Shown here one piece after another: positions 11,278-23,990 of a stretch of DNA of 64,000 bases (position 1 is the stretch's first letter; every line of letters begins with the position of its first letter). Under the pieces are notes generated by a model that was given only the letters and a program-made list of their open reading frames with translations, did not search any database and was not told where the DNA came from. Made by a program: the position numbers and the translations under genes. This DNA is from Enoplolaimus lenunculus (lineage: Eukaryota > Nematoda > Enoplea > Enoplida > Thoracostomopsidae): positions 366,397 to 430,396 of the forward strand of contig JASANG010001128.1 in NCBI GenBank assembly GCA_030248215.1, written 5' to 3'.

Positions 11278-12318
11278 GTTCAGAACTCCAACCGTTGAGA
11301 TAAACCAACAGCGGTAAGTTTAAAGCAAATTGACTATACCAACAGATTGCTGTGTTATAAAGCAACGCATTGCTAAAACTTTTGTTCGTTTCTATTATAT
11401 ATAGAAAATTATCCACTGGAATACAAAATAAAAACTCTCAATACTTAGTTAAATTAAATGCCTTATTCGCAACTAAACGCACGACCTGTCGTAAATAAGT
11501 GGCCGGTTTTAGAAAATACGTGATCAAGCTATCAAAATATAAATTTACAGAAAAGTAGTAGAGAATGCATAAAACTAATACGCTACAGCTTAAACTGATG
11601 GCTTGCAAATTGAAGTAACCTTTCTTCAAGGGGTCGCTTACGGAAAACAATCATATCGCAAGTTGGCGCCCCTACACATCAGGGTACAAAAGGATAACCG
11701 AGTCCGGCAAAAAATCTACGTCCGGCTCCGGTATTGTACATTGCCAGGAAAAGTTTACCATGACCCTATATTGTACTATTGTGACAAGATCCACAGTAAA
11801 TTCGCTGTAAATTTTGTACAAATAAATACTAAATCAGTGTGATTAAGGTTAATTTTCTACTGAAATATGTAATTTAATGTCCAGAACATTGAAGTATCCG
11901 GATCCGGTATTTGCAAGCTTGACATTCGTGTTCGATGGGGCTCTCGCGTCTTGTGTAGATTCAATACCTACAGCGAACAAACGTGCAATAATTATTAAAC
12001 ATATAACACTGTGACTGTTTCGGGTATTCAGTTTACGCTTAGTTGCTCATAGTATTACGCTGTTGCGCATTAGTTCAGTTGTTCAATTTCTAAGCATAGT
12101 TATATCTTAAAACTTGAAAATGTTTGCTAGTAAACCCCCATGACAGGTTCAAACTAGGATTAATAGGCTACATTTGCATAACTTGATTTTAAAAACTGCC
12201 TATTTGTTTGCGAATATCTGCTTAATGATTAAGTTGTTTTGTTATAGAAACGTTGTCTGGATACGACTTCGAATGTACAACTTTTTTAATAAAACACATA
12301 GCTCTCATAGCCGTTGCC
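11278..12318. other. Upstream flank of the gene at 7414-11277; no further gene
   Basis: No coding exon is recognised. A fragment of a CCGG-type repeat lies at about 11690-11750. The stretch 11920-12010 resembles 5987-6075. Confidence 0.45.
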
Positions 12319-14954
12319 GGCCAATGTATAGCACAGGGGCTTCCAGTTTTCCACGGTGGAAAACTTATAACCAGGAGTGCAGCGCAGCCACTCCTGTTTG
12401 ACGGCTAAATTTTCCGCTGATTTCGTAGGAAAATTTAATGCCTAGATTTTACCCTGGGTTGGATGGGAAATCAGAAGCATAGGTTTTGGTTGGAAAACGG
12501 GAAAAGTGGAAAATTCTAATGCCTAGATTTTCCCCTGGGTTGGTAGGGAAAATCTGAAACATAGGTTTTGGTTGGGAAACGGAAAAAGTGTAAAATTCTA
12601 ATGCCTAGATTTTTCCCCTGGGTTGGTAGGGAAATCTGAAGCATGGGTTTTGGCTGGAAAATGGGAAAAGTGGAAAATTCGAATGCCTAGATTTTCCCCT
12701 GGGTTGGTAGGGAAAATCTGAAGCATAGGTTTTGGTTGGAAAACGGGAAAAGTGTAAAATTCTAATGCCTAGATTTTTCCCCTGGGTTGGTAGGGAAAGT
12801 CAGAAGCGTAGGTTTTGGAAGCAAAGGTTTTGGTTGAAAAGCGGGAAAAGTGGAAAATGCAAGCGTAGGGCATAGGTTTTGGTTGGAAAACGGGAAAAGT
12901 GGAAAATTTTAATGCCTAGATTTTTGCCCTGGGTTGGTAGGGAAATCTGAAGCATAGGTTTTGGTTGGAAAACGGGAAAATTCTAATGCCTAGATTTTTA
13001 TTCTGGGTTGGTGGCAAAATCTGAAGCACAGATTTTGGTTGGAAAACGGGAAAAGTGGAAAATTCCAATGCCTAGATTTTTATCCTGGGTTGGTAGGGAA
13101 AACCTGAAGCAAAGGTTTCGGTTGGAAAACGGGAAAAGTGGAAAATACTAATGCCTAGATTTTTTCGCTGGGTTGGTAGGGAAAACCTGAAGCAAAGGTT
13201 TCGGTTGGGAAACGGGAAAAGTGGAAAATTCAAGCGTAAGGCATAGGTTTTGGTTGGAAAACGGGAAAAGTGGAAAATTTTAATGCTTAGATTTACCCTG
13301 GCTTGGTAGGGAAAATCTGAAGCATAGGTTTTGGTTGGAAAGTGGGAAAAGTGGAAAATTTAAAGACCTAGATTTACCTTAGGTTGGTAGGGAAAATTGG
13401 AGTATAGGTTTTGGTTGGAAAACGGGAAAAGTGGAAAATTTCAATGCCTAGATTTACCCAGGGTTGGTGGGGAATATCTGAAGCATAGGTTTTGGTTGGG
13501 AAACGGGAAAAGTTCAAATTTTAATGCCTAGACTACTTGCCCTGGCTTGGTAAAGAAAATCTGAAGCATACGTTTTGGTTGAAAATGGGAAAAGTGGAAA
13601 ATTTAAAGGCCTAGATTCACCTTAAGTTGGTAGGGAAAATATGAAGCATAGGTTTTGGTTGAAAAATGGGAAAAGTGGAAAATTAAAACGCCTAGATTTA
13701 CCCTGGGTTGGAAGTCAGCGACGACCAAATTTGATATATTTATGTTTCCTCGGCTTTCCGGCCATTAGCCAACAACGTCTTTAAAACAAATTAAAACTTT
13801 TTTACAACCTTAAGGCGTCACTCAAAGCGTCGACTTTGTTAACAGACTTATGTTCTGATAATACTGGGCCACTCGGTGGTATCTTGTTTTGACCAATCTT
13901 GTGCTGAGACTATCATAATCTGATATATTTAATAGTCATGTATTATTTCGGGTAAATGCTCTGCTCATTTAGGTTTAACTGTGTAAAGTAGATTTTGTTC
14001 ATTGCACTTTTCCGCTCCGCGATTTCTTGTTTTGACCAGTGTCAAAATATATCGCCTGTTAGTTTGTAGGATGTAACCGGAGGTGAAAAATGCCAGATCC
14101 GGAGCCGGAAGTGAACAAAAGTAGCCGGAACCGGAGCTGATGCCGCAGGTGAGGTGAAATCAGGTCGTTGAAATGACATTTAACTTGTTAATTTTAGCAA
14201 ATATCTGCTATATGTTGTTAAATCATTCCATTGGAATTTTCTACTTTTCCCATTTTCCAAACAAAACCTATGCTTTAGATTTTCCTTTCCAACCAAGGGG
14301 AGATCTAGACGTAGAAATTTTCCACTTTTCCCGTTTTAAAAACAAAACCAATGCTTCAGAATTTTCCTACTAACCCAGGGTAAATTTAGGCGTTTAAATT
14401 TTCCAATTTTCCCGTTTTCCAACCAAAACCTATGCTGCAGATTTTCCCTACCAACCAAGGGAAAATCTAGGCTTTTAAATTTTCCACTTTTCCCGTTTTC
14501 CAACCAAAATCTATGCTTCAAATTTTCCCTACCAACCCAGGAATAATGTAAGCTTTTAAAATTTCCCCTTTTCCCGTTTTCCAAACAAACTTTTACACTA
14601 CAGATTTTCCCTACCAACCAATGGAAAATCAAGGCGTTCAAATTTTCCACTTTTCCCGTTTTCCAACCAAAACCTATGATTCAAATTTTCCCTATCAACC
14701 CAGGAATAATGTAAACTTTTAAATTTTCCACTTTTCCCGTTTTCCAAACAAACTTTACACTACAGATTTTCCCTACCGAACCAGGGAATATACAGGCTTA
14801 TGAATTTTCCACTTTTCCACAGCAAAACCTATGCCCGCGATTTTGCTACCAACCAGTGAAAAATCAGGTCGTCATACAGGAGTGGCTGCGATGCACTCCT
14901 GGTCGTAAGTTTTCCACCCTGGAAAAGTGGAAGCCCCTGATCTATACAGGGGCC
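12319..14954. mobile_element. Foldback-like element 2, complete, 8-bp TSD
   Basis: The element is flanked by an exact CCGTTGCC duplication (12311-12318 and 14955-14962). Termini are GGCCAATGTATAGCACAGGG and ...CCCCTGATCTATACAGGGGCC. The left arm (about 12420-13720) is tandem ~78-bp units with TTGGTTGGAAAACGGGAAAA. The right arm (about 14230-14840) is the same units inverted. The centre (about 13720-14220) is almost identical to the centre of element 1, including AGTCAGCGACGACCAAATTTG and the CCGGAGGTGAAAAATGCC block. No transposase is encoded. Inverted arms built of tandem subrepeats plus a short TSD are the definition of a foldback transposon. Confidence 0.92.
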
Positions 14955-16645
14955 CCGTTGCCAAACACCCTAAATCAAACTGAATTCGCAACTAACTTTC
15001 GTTCAGTGTGTCTGGGACATCACGGAAGGCGGAAGTTAAAAGATTTAAACCCCAACCTTGCCTCCAAATAATAATTCTTTTCAAACACTACTTTATTCGA
15101 TGATAGTTCTATCGAGACTCATGAAAAGTAATTTTTATTTTTGGTTTTTCAAATAGATACCCTTTATTTTACTAATAACGGATTTCCGTAGTCTGTTGAT
15201 TTATAAATATACAATCATTTCTATTAGTGTATATTTGACATATTCCGCCAGACGCCCCACAGTTTTAACTGATAGGTACGGGAAAACTAGCCATACCTTA
15301 CCCATCAGCGCCATTGAACCAGTTCAGCGCCGCCACCCGTAAAAATTTATCTGTACCCAATTATCTATAATCAGGGTGTAAACGGCGCGGAAAAGGATAG
15401 TGATTCAAATAACACATACAGCAAACTGATTCCGATCAATAACAGTCTGTATTCCTAATTAGTTATTTGAGTCCGTTAGTGGACAGAGTCCAAAAATCCT
15501 AAAGTCCAGAAATGAGAGTAAAGCAGAATAGCCTATATTGCTCAAATATGTGACATACCAACGAACAGAAATGCTTTGGAGCAAGTCAGTTCTGCTCAAA
15601 AGAATGAATAGTTTTGTGTTGGGTCAAATTAACATGTAGCGAATTAAAAATAAATAACAGTCCGTAACCAAATAACAGAGGGGGTACTTAACTGAAAGGC
15701 AAAAATTCCAGCTCCCCTCAATATTCGTTCACTATAGTGGAAATGTTTACAATATACTAAAATATGCAAATACTCACCCGGCTAAGCGAAGTTTTGTTGA
15801 TAAAATAGCGAAACAACCCAAAATTCTTAAGATTACAGACCGATCTCATTTTTCATCTCAAACTGAACAATTGAAGCGTATCTCGATAGAAAAATTGAGT
15901 TAATTTTAAACTAATTATAAAGCATAAAAACGAAGTGCCAGTATTTTTTAAACAAAACGAACTGAATGTAGTGTACACTACTACGCGCACAAGTTTACAG
16001 TGGTAAAAGGTATTTGCCTGAGTCTAAACTCCATTTGCCTGTAATATGGATCTGCTCTAACATTTATTTGCGCAAACATCGCATTCAAAAACGTTTAAAA
16101 AATAATTTTATTCCAGTAAAAAGTCTCAGTATTAAAATAATACACATATAACAAACAACGGCTGGGAACTGGGTATATGAAAGTTTCTTAAGTTACTAAA
16201 CAGATACAAATCGCTTACATCATCGCCTTTTTGATAAAACACAATTATGTATCTTAGAAGACTACGTTTACTGGTCATTTTACACCAGTTAATAAAAAAA
16301 CAATTTTCACAATAGTTAGATTCAGCAGAGCAGCGACTTAACAAAAAATATTCAATCGTACCGCAGTGATTTAGAAACCCAGCTACTGATACTTGATTGC
16401 AATAGCCAGGATTCAGCCGTTCTGATGTTGCCAATACTTACTAGAAAATCAAAATCTAACAATTTATATTACTGTTAGCTACACTTGAGCCTCACCAACA
16501 ATTATTTCCTTTTCACAAAATCACATTAATTTCATTTTCTGTCAAAAATTACTTTCACTTTTCGTACAGCAACACTGATACAATTTTAAGCCACAGCTAT
16601 GCCATTTCGCTTTAAATTCCACTATCCAATAAACTTCGAAATATC
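14955..16645. other. Gene-free stretch
   Basis: No exon is recognised. The segment 15640-15700 (AAATAAATAACAGTCCGTAACC) resembles about 45550-45595, so at least one dispersed repeat is present. Confidence 0.45.
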
Positions 16646-16818
16646 GGCCAATGTATAAAACAGGGCCGTAACAGTATAATAAGCATTTTCCAAAGCTTAA
16701 GCCTAAGCTTAATCTTAAGCCTACACCTAAGCATAAGCAAAAAAGTTAGTTCAAAGCTTAAGCTTAACCTATGGCCATCCCGCGCAAAAAAGATCCGCCC
16801 CTAATCTATACACGGGAC
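16646..16818. mobile_element. 173-bp TTAGGC-type MITE inserted in the last coding exon
   Basis: The octamer GAAATATC is exactly duplicated on both sides (16638-16645, 16819-16826). Termini are GGCCAATGTATAAAACAGGG and CCCCTAATCTATACACGGGAC. The core has degenerate CTTAAGCCTA units. The right terminus overlaps the last codons and stop codon (16806-16808, minus strand) of the C7orf25 homologue. Confidence 0.9.
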
Positions 16819-19800
16819 GAAATATCCAACTTCTCCGCATGCTGCTGTTTTTGCTCGCTCAAAGCACGCGATTCATGCACAATTACAGCAAGTTTGACAC
16901 CCTGTAATAAACAGCCATGTTCAACATTATTTACATGAAGCTAGCATTTCATTAACCCAGGCCACACCACCCTCGAAGAACCAAATCAGCTTAAACGATT
17001 GTCTTAAGTCTACGACTATGTGACTTTGTTCGGGACTTTGCCCTACGTCTCGGTGCTTTTTATGCTCGCTACCGCTTACCTGATTATAAGCTGCTTGTAC
17101 AAATCCACGATTAGCAGTCAGCGTTATTGCATTATATGTTTCACCGGACCCAAATATCACCTGAAATTATCAAATGCAACATTTTGAGATTTACCACAGC
17201 AGTGGCACATATCATCAGCTCGTAAATGTTTTAAAAACATACGTGATGTAATTTCCATAACATATAGGATTTCAAATAGCAGTTGAAATCTCCGCCATAA
17301 ACATAGTCATAATTATAGAAATTTTAACACACTATTTTGAAATTTAGAAAAAAAACAAAAATCGCTCTAAGAACAAATTAATTCAATTCACAGTCTTAAG
17401 CTGATTTACCTCACCACCTACTGAAACTGTCAAAAAGAATGTATAAATTTTGACCCACGCTTCCAACTAACAGCCCACAACCTTTACACGTTAAAATAAA
17501 ACGTCAAAAACAATAACCTCACCCGAGATCTTTCTTTTATCTTTCCACCAATCCTTAACCTAGAACACTGTTCCGACATTGCATCTGGTACAGTTTCCAC
17601 CGAATTAAGTAGCTCAACAGCGCGGCGTTTTTCGTTAGATCCTCCAACAGTTGCAAGAATGCCGTTAAAGCTATCGTAGGCAGTCTGACAGCATATCAAA
17701 CGCCTACCTGAAACAAATTAATTTGAATTTTAAAAATAATTGACTTCAACCATAGTTCCGCTACTATATTATAATAAGTTTCTTGTATTTACTTTTTTGC
17801 ACCCTTCTGTAATGTTTTACTTATTTACAATCACTCCGCGTTGTGTGAAATATTTTACAAAAATCCTTCAAGATATTATGCAATGTTGTGTCTAGAACGA
17901 CGGATCTGGCACTGAGTCTTTTCTGTTTGCATGCACTACAATATTTCATCGTACACTCAAATTATTAAGAAAAATTCAGTATCCTCACGATCCCACTCTT
18001 CCAAAAAATACCGTTATTTACCTGAACTGATACGTTTCAAAAACTTTAAAACCGGTCGTGCACGTTCCCATTGTGCCTGCTGATCCAGTATAGGTTCCTT
18101 GAATGAAAAATACGGCCCTTCTATAGGATACACCGGTTTGTCTGATTGCAAAACTTTAGGCATTGAATAATTAGTCAATGATGAAACAAACGCAAACAGA
18201 GCCGTAATGTCTAGATTAATAGGACGAAATGCGGGATCTGTTGGGCGAAAGGTGGAGTCGTCTGAAAATAAACACCTCAACAAAATATTTAGAAAGCAAA
18301 CCTCTTGAAATAACATTGCCACTCTTGGATACTTCAGAACCTGTGAATGAATCTAATATCTGTCCAAACGCCATCAATGCAGTGTCCCTTGAGTATGTAA
18401 TTGTAGCTTAAGCAGCGGCATAATATAGAGGTCTTCATGAAATCTTTTTGTGTGTATCCCTACTCTATGAAACCTAAACCCACGGTGCACGTAACACTGG
18501 TCCGCTGGTCAAACCGCAACGTTACGTGGCCGTGCAAACTTTTCGATACAATGGTTCTATATATATACCGTAGGTTTGGTACTTAACAGCATCTGTTTCA
18601 GAGTCACTCTCGTTCTCGTTGTCACCACAGCTAGACGCAGAATCAGCTGGAAATCCGTCAAATGTTGAGCGCTGTTGCTTAATTTCAATTCTAGGTCCAC
18701 AAACCTAAACAACACAATTTAGCTTAATCAACGTGGTCACGTTCCTTTTTAATTACCAACAGAATTTATCAAAAGTTGGTGTGTCACAAGTATTTTAAAA
18801 CTATAGCGCGAATAAAGAGTATTCTTTTCAAAATTTCATAATTATTAGTTGGACTAGACATTAATGACAACTGAAAACGTTTGAAATTTTTTAAGTTGTT
18901 TCAAAATATTACAGTTACCTTTAGCTAGTAATGTGGAGCTACAACCATCTGACATGCGATAATGAGTTCAAAATCTATAGTAAACATTCTAACTCTCATG
19001 TCAAATCATACTAACCAGCAGCTGTTGTTAAATCAACGGAGTATGACGACTAGATTGTGGGTGTAATTAGGCAAGTAGCCAAAAGAAGCTTAACAACCCA
19101 AGCGAATTCCTCAGGAAGGTTTGGCACCACGTGCCAGTCACGTAAATTCAAGGTATGCCCTTCTAAAATTGCTTTGCTCCCTACAATATTGAGCTGGCTA
19201 AAGGCCTGACTGTAATCAAACCTCAATGCCCATTTTTTCCAACGCCGTCACAACCGGAACCGGTACTCCAAAACTACTGAAATCAAACACAATGCGAGGG
19301 TTGCAATTTTGTCGAGCAGCGGACAAAAATACTTCTGCATGATCCATAATGCTGCGTTCACCGCATTCACCCATACCTAAAAACAAAAACATCGTATTAA
19401 GTTTTGATTTCACATTGCGCTTGGTTTATTTGAGGTATGAAACATTCAAACTAGAAAAAACCAAAGTTGTTACGTAATTCAGTAAACTACAACAACTTGG
19501 AAATTCAATTGATTGCTCGTATTTGTTACAGTTGCAAAAACAATTACCTCTGGAAGAAAACCCGGACCCGAACCCGGGGCTTTTAAGAATGCAAACCCGG
19601 ACCCGGAAATTCTAGCAATGCAAACACGGACCCAGATATATTTTCCAGCAAACCCGGGTCCGGAATTTTTATAACTCAAAAGCTGAACATGATCCTAATT
19701 TTTTAATTTTAAAGATATGAAAGAATTTCTGTTTCCAACTATATTCTAGCAGCTCAGTATCTAAAATATTAATGGGTAGTATGCAATGTGAAGCGACTTA

Positions 19801-21508
19801 TGTCATTCACAAAATTTGTTTCAAGTAAATCATTAAGTAAAACGTCGAATTATCGACTCAAAATGTAACATGCCACGTCTCTGCATCCCGACCATTGCAA
19901 CCATTTCTAGTAAAACATTTGTAATCGTAACCCTGCATATTTACGTAGGATATTTATTACTCAAAGGTGAAGCGTGTAGACTAAGTATTTCCTGCTGCAG
20001 TTTGCATTTACATACTACATACGATAGTTGTCTTAAGAGACATGTTAGTAGTCTTGTTTGTAATGTATTTGACACAGTTTGGTTGGTTGTGCAACTATTT
20101 GATAAATTCTTTAACCTGTTTAATTTAGGTACGATACAGTTACTATTCAGAATATAGACGCGGAATGTTAAAACCACTAAGCTAATTTTATTCCGGTACT
20201 TTGTCCGGGTATTTTTGTAGTACTCGGAACTGGATCCGGAATGATTTATTGTGTAACCCCGGACCCGAAATTTTTTAAGCAAAATCCTGGATCCGGGAAC
20301 CCGGAATAACCGGAATACCCGGACCCGGACATGGATGCGACTCTAGTATTTGTGCCAAAATTTCAGCGGAAACAACGTGCTGAGCATGATCTACCCCAAA
20401 TTATTTTATAGAGTATAGTGGGCATGTACCTTTTTCTAGCGGGCAATCCCACTCAATACCGCACTGCAACCAAAAACTTAAAAACAAAATTTAATTTTCA
20501 GCACCTTGAAATATACGATACAGTGCATGTGGATTGCGTGCAATTACTTTCACCCAACACATTCCATAATCGGCTACGATATCTACCCGATGCGGTGAAC
20601 TGGTTGTCTGAAATAAAAATGTCAAAGAAAATAAAACTACGAGCATTATACAGTTGAATCAAACAAAAAGTCATCTAAAATTTATGCTAGTAAAACAGAT
20701 ATGAAAAACAAATGTAATATAACATCAGAAGAAGCAAAAACCATTAAGCTGGTAGTCACTGGTTTTCGAGATGGGTGTAACGAATCTAAGTAATCGCAAC
20801 GCATAAAGCAATCTGCAATTCACTTCGAAAACCGATAAACACAATTCTTTAAAACACGATATATACATTTAAAATAAACGGCTTTATAAGGAACAAAACA
20901 ACGTATATATATCTTTGGAAAACTTACATTATCAATAGAAAAAGGCGTCAAAATTGACTGAACATCGGCATAATTTGAAATCGCATCAAGCAAGGCACGA
21001 AAGTGAATCAAATTTGAGCACCGAATATGACTGGAATGAATTATTGGTTTGTGTTGTTGCTACAACAAACACATTAAATGGCAAAGCGAACGGTAAGACA
21101 ACGTCAAGTAGGGTCCGAACGGAAAATTCGATTCCTACCTTTTACGGATTAGCAGGTTCCAATTTCATGATTGCAAACCGGAACTGTTCGTTGTGCCATT
21201 TTGCAAACTCACTGTATGAAGTAGCCATATATTTTTAGGTACTTCTGTCATAGCTTTTCCAAACTATAAAATGAACAACTTGTCACGAGCACCACACTCG
21301 CACAAAAATGTACGTACAATGAAATAAAAGTGATGAGAACTCTAAGTTTATAACCTGGCAAAAAAACGCTCGTTCAGCAGCTATCTTCTTCGCTAGATGT
21401 TTGACACCGACTTTTAAAGAACGTGGTGCAGTCTCTATAAGCGACGTGCAACGAGTGCTCAGAAGATCGGCTTCAGCAATCTTGAGCAAGATTATATTGT
21501 GTACAGGA
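16806..21508 (-). CDS. C7orf25 / UPF0415 (DUF1308) homologue, 11 recognised exons
   Basis: Minus-strand exons: 21355-21508, 21146-21183, 20928-21030, 20505-20607, 19222-19376, 18569-18704, 18302-18406, 18022-18261, 17523-17707, 17080-17160 and 16806-16901. All phases agree. Translation follows human C7orf25 in order: the N-terminal helix (KIAEADLL), CSNLIHFRALLD, RVDIVADYGMCWVKVI, GERSIMDHAEVFL, NPRIVFDFSSFG, an acidic stretch NENESDSETD, INLDITALFAFVSSLTN, the YDSFNGILATVGG block, then VIFGSGETYNAITLTANRGFVQAAYNQ and GVKLAVIVHESRAL. The function is not established, although the fold is thought to be PIN-nuclease-related. The start-codon exon (about a dozen residues) lies upstream of 21508 and was not found. 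The 38-nt exon at 21146-21183 and the weak acceptor at 18407 are chosen mainly because they restore phase. The last three residues and the stop come from an inserted MITE. Confidence 0.85.
19555..19672. repeat. CCGGACCC-rich dispersed repeat
   Basis: This run of AACCCGGACCCGG motifs with AATGCAAAC spacers lies in an intron of the C7orf25 homologue. It is the inverse-strand form of the sequences near 10018-10235. A second copy at about 20190-20345 ends CCGGACATGGATGCGACTC. Confidence 0.5.
20190..20345. repeat. CCGGAATACCCGGACCCGG dispersed repeat, second intronic copy
   Basis: It begins ATTCCGGTACTTTGTCCGGG and ends with three CCGGA-type motifs and GGATGCGACTC. It is related to 19555-19672 and 10018-10235. 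No coding potential is seen. Confidence 0.5.
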
Positions 21509-22262
21509 CTGAAGCAAATAAAAAATAATAAGCTCAAATTAGAAACTACAACAAGCTTGTCAAATTCACAGCAATTTAAAATTTCAATATAGGTACTTGT
21601 TCGTAGTATCTCACGTTGAAATTCTAAATTTTTACTTTTTATATTTCTAAATCACCCTCAGTCAGCTTCCTCTCTTTCCATAGTGCCCTGGGCTCTCATT
21701 TTGCTCTCGTTTTTCTATTTCTAAACTATGACTCCGCTGGCCTTAATCTGTACACGACTTTTAAGTCGCCCTGGATATTATTCCTAAACATTTATTAAAA
21801 ACACTTATTTTCATTTAAACATTTATCTAGCTAGATTTTTACGTGGATTTCAGGGTATGTTTATGTGTTGTGTATTGTGTTGTTGTTGTTGTTTTATCGG
21901 CGTCACGCATGTAAAAACGTTCTAAAACAACATTCTAAAAATTATTCTACAAAATTTTTTTAAAACCTAAAAATAAGCCAATTAAGGTTTGCCGTGAGAA
22001 TCTTCAAATTAGTTGCGTTTTGCTAAGAGTGTTTTTCGCCCCAAGTTGGTTATAAGTCCACGTGTGTATTATTCTCACTTCCCAGTTAGATCGATTATTT
22101 CCGGAACTTTTCCGTTTGGAGTACGTATTGTGTTCTCCAGTTCATCTATTCCCCGATTGGATGTATTCTTTTCGATAATTGGTGAGTTTTTGTTATATAC
22201 TTCAACGACCGACTTGTGCGATCAGTCGAGTTAGTGTTATATTTTACGTTAAAGCTGTACGC
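21509..22262. other. Upstream flank of the C7orf25 homologue
   Basis: This stretch should contain the start-codon exon of the C7orf25 homologue, or that exon lies further upstream. I could not identify it. A (GTT)n run occurs at about 21878-21893. Confidence 0.4.
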
Positions 22263-22530
22263 AGTGTCAGAACTGCACGGTCGGGACGCCCCTTTCTCTG
22301 ATGTACTGCGAATATACATGGTTTCCCAATAAATTTCTCCGAAACATATGGCGAAACCGGGAATCGAATCTCGGACCTCTCGCTCGGCAGTCAAGCGCGC
22401 TACCCATTACACCACGCGACCGGTATTATGATTTCTATAACGCTATATGTGTACGTGTATGTACGTATACGTTTCAAATTACACACACTATGCACAATGC
22501 TACATCACGCATACCAATACCAACATTCCC
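22263..22530 (-). mobile_element. tRNA-derived SINE, copy 1
   Basis: On the minus strand, GTGGTGTAATGGGTAGCG (box A-like) and AGATTCGATTCCC (box B-like) lie at about 22345-22420. The acceptor arms do not pair well. The flanking unit (GTCAGAACTGCACGGTC ... GCTATATGTGTACGTG ... CACTATGCACAATGCTACA) recurs in the same order at 22622-22880. The ~360-bp unit is therefore present twice in direct orientation. Confidence 0.7.
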
Positions 22531-22621
22531 CTTCTTCAAGCGATCGTGCCGGACCGCGAATACAAACTTCTCTAAAACCATGGTCCTGCTATTTACAGGG
22601 CCAATCTTGGCGCGAACTGAA

Positions 22622-22880
22622 TGTCAGAACTGCACGGTCCCTTTCTCCGAAGCACTGCGAATACATTGTTTTTTCCCTAAATTTCATCCAAACATATGGC
22701 CACGCCGGGAATCGAACCTCGGATTTCTCGCTCACGAGTTAAGCGCGCTACCCATTACACCACACGGCCGATATTATGATTTTCTCTGACGCTATATGTG
22801 CACGTCTCTGTATGTATGTGTTTTACATTACACCCCACTATGCACAATGCTAAACCACGCATACCGGCACGCAGGAGGTT
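22622..22880 (-). mobile_element. tRNA-derived SINE, copy 2 (better-preserved tRNA head)
   Basis: The minus-strand tRNA-like head (about 22693-22771) runs from GGCCGTGTGGTGTAATGGG to GGTTCGATTCCCGGCGTGGCC. Its 7-bp acceptor stem can form with two wobble pairs, and the A and B boxes are intact. The anticodon loop lacks the invariant U33, so I do not call a tRNA gene. The flanks repeat those of copy 1, so the two are a tandem or segmental pair. Confidence 0.7.
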
Positions 22881-23990
22881 TATTAGGCTTAGGTGGAATT
22901 GACACATTTTCTAGCAAGGTAATTAGCCTTAGCGCTGCAGAGCGTACAGTTTGTACTGTAAAAAGTGTTATTTCTTTAAGGACTGCTATTTTAGTCCCTG
23001 AATTGTGAGCAAAATCCAGCTATTCCGTATTGTGGGTACAAATGTCTAAGCTATTCAAAATATATCGTTTTAGTACTCACTAATTCAATTTTAAAAACTA
23101 CCAAATAATTTTGGCCTTGCTTACAATGCTTTAATTGTTTCATTCGTTGCATTCAATTTCTGTAAAAACATTTCACACCGGTGTTTCCTGCTGAGAGATC
23201 GATCTTAACTGGAGTACAAACCCCAGTCCGTAATAACCCTCGATACCAATGTAGCGAAGTATCAAGCATACAAAATAACACAGCAACCAACCCATCCATT
23301 AAAAATCGAAAACCGACAATACTGCTACGAAATTGCAAGTGATTGACAAAATAAAGCAACTTTATATAAGCACCATAAATAGACGAATTTCACACACCTT
23401 GGGTTTGGCTCCATTAGAAAATCTGAAACTCTACGCATTTTATTTAATATGCTGAAAGAATCCTGCTCTACATATAATGCTTTGCAAGCATACCTACATC
23501 TAAATCAATTCGTTTGCTTGCCGTGGCCTTACTCTTCATTTTTATGCTGTTCATTGTTTCATAATAGTTGGATTAAAATTTAGCAAATGGCCGGGAATCT
23601 ACTCTCTGTTATATCTATGATAACGACAATACCAATAAGCAGTTAATAGGCCGCAATGGACAACAGAGGAGCTGGTAAAGTTCTCCACCTTTCAAAAACC
23701 AACATTTGTATGCAAGCAGATTTTGCAAGAATATATGCCCTAATAAACACTGCAAAAAATTTATTGTTCGGTTACGATAATTATTCGCTTATTGTTATGG
23801 TACAGAAAAAATAATTTGCTGCCATACTGCAAATGTGTCGTACACGTAGCTGCTGGTGTGCACTCTGCAAACTCTAATGTTTAGTGCCAAAAACGATAAA
23901 ATTTGCTCGTGAGAAATCTCTTATTATTTTGGACTTTGATGTTTCTCAATGGAACCAAAAACCATAGAATTTTGTCCAAATTTCTCTTTC
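22881..23990. other. No gene confidently recognised
   Basis: A 68-residue minus-strand frame (23153-23359) with the peptide SLHWYRGLLRTGVCTPVKIDL could be an isolated exon, but I see no partner exon or family match. The rest is AT-rich. Confidence 0.35.

Noticed and set aside
22693-22771. Functional tRNA gene on the minus strand
   Set aside because: The acceptor stem pairs, but U33 is missing and the anticodon arm is irregular. The flanks repeat at a neighbouring copy, which fits a SINE.
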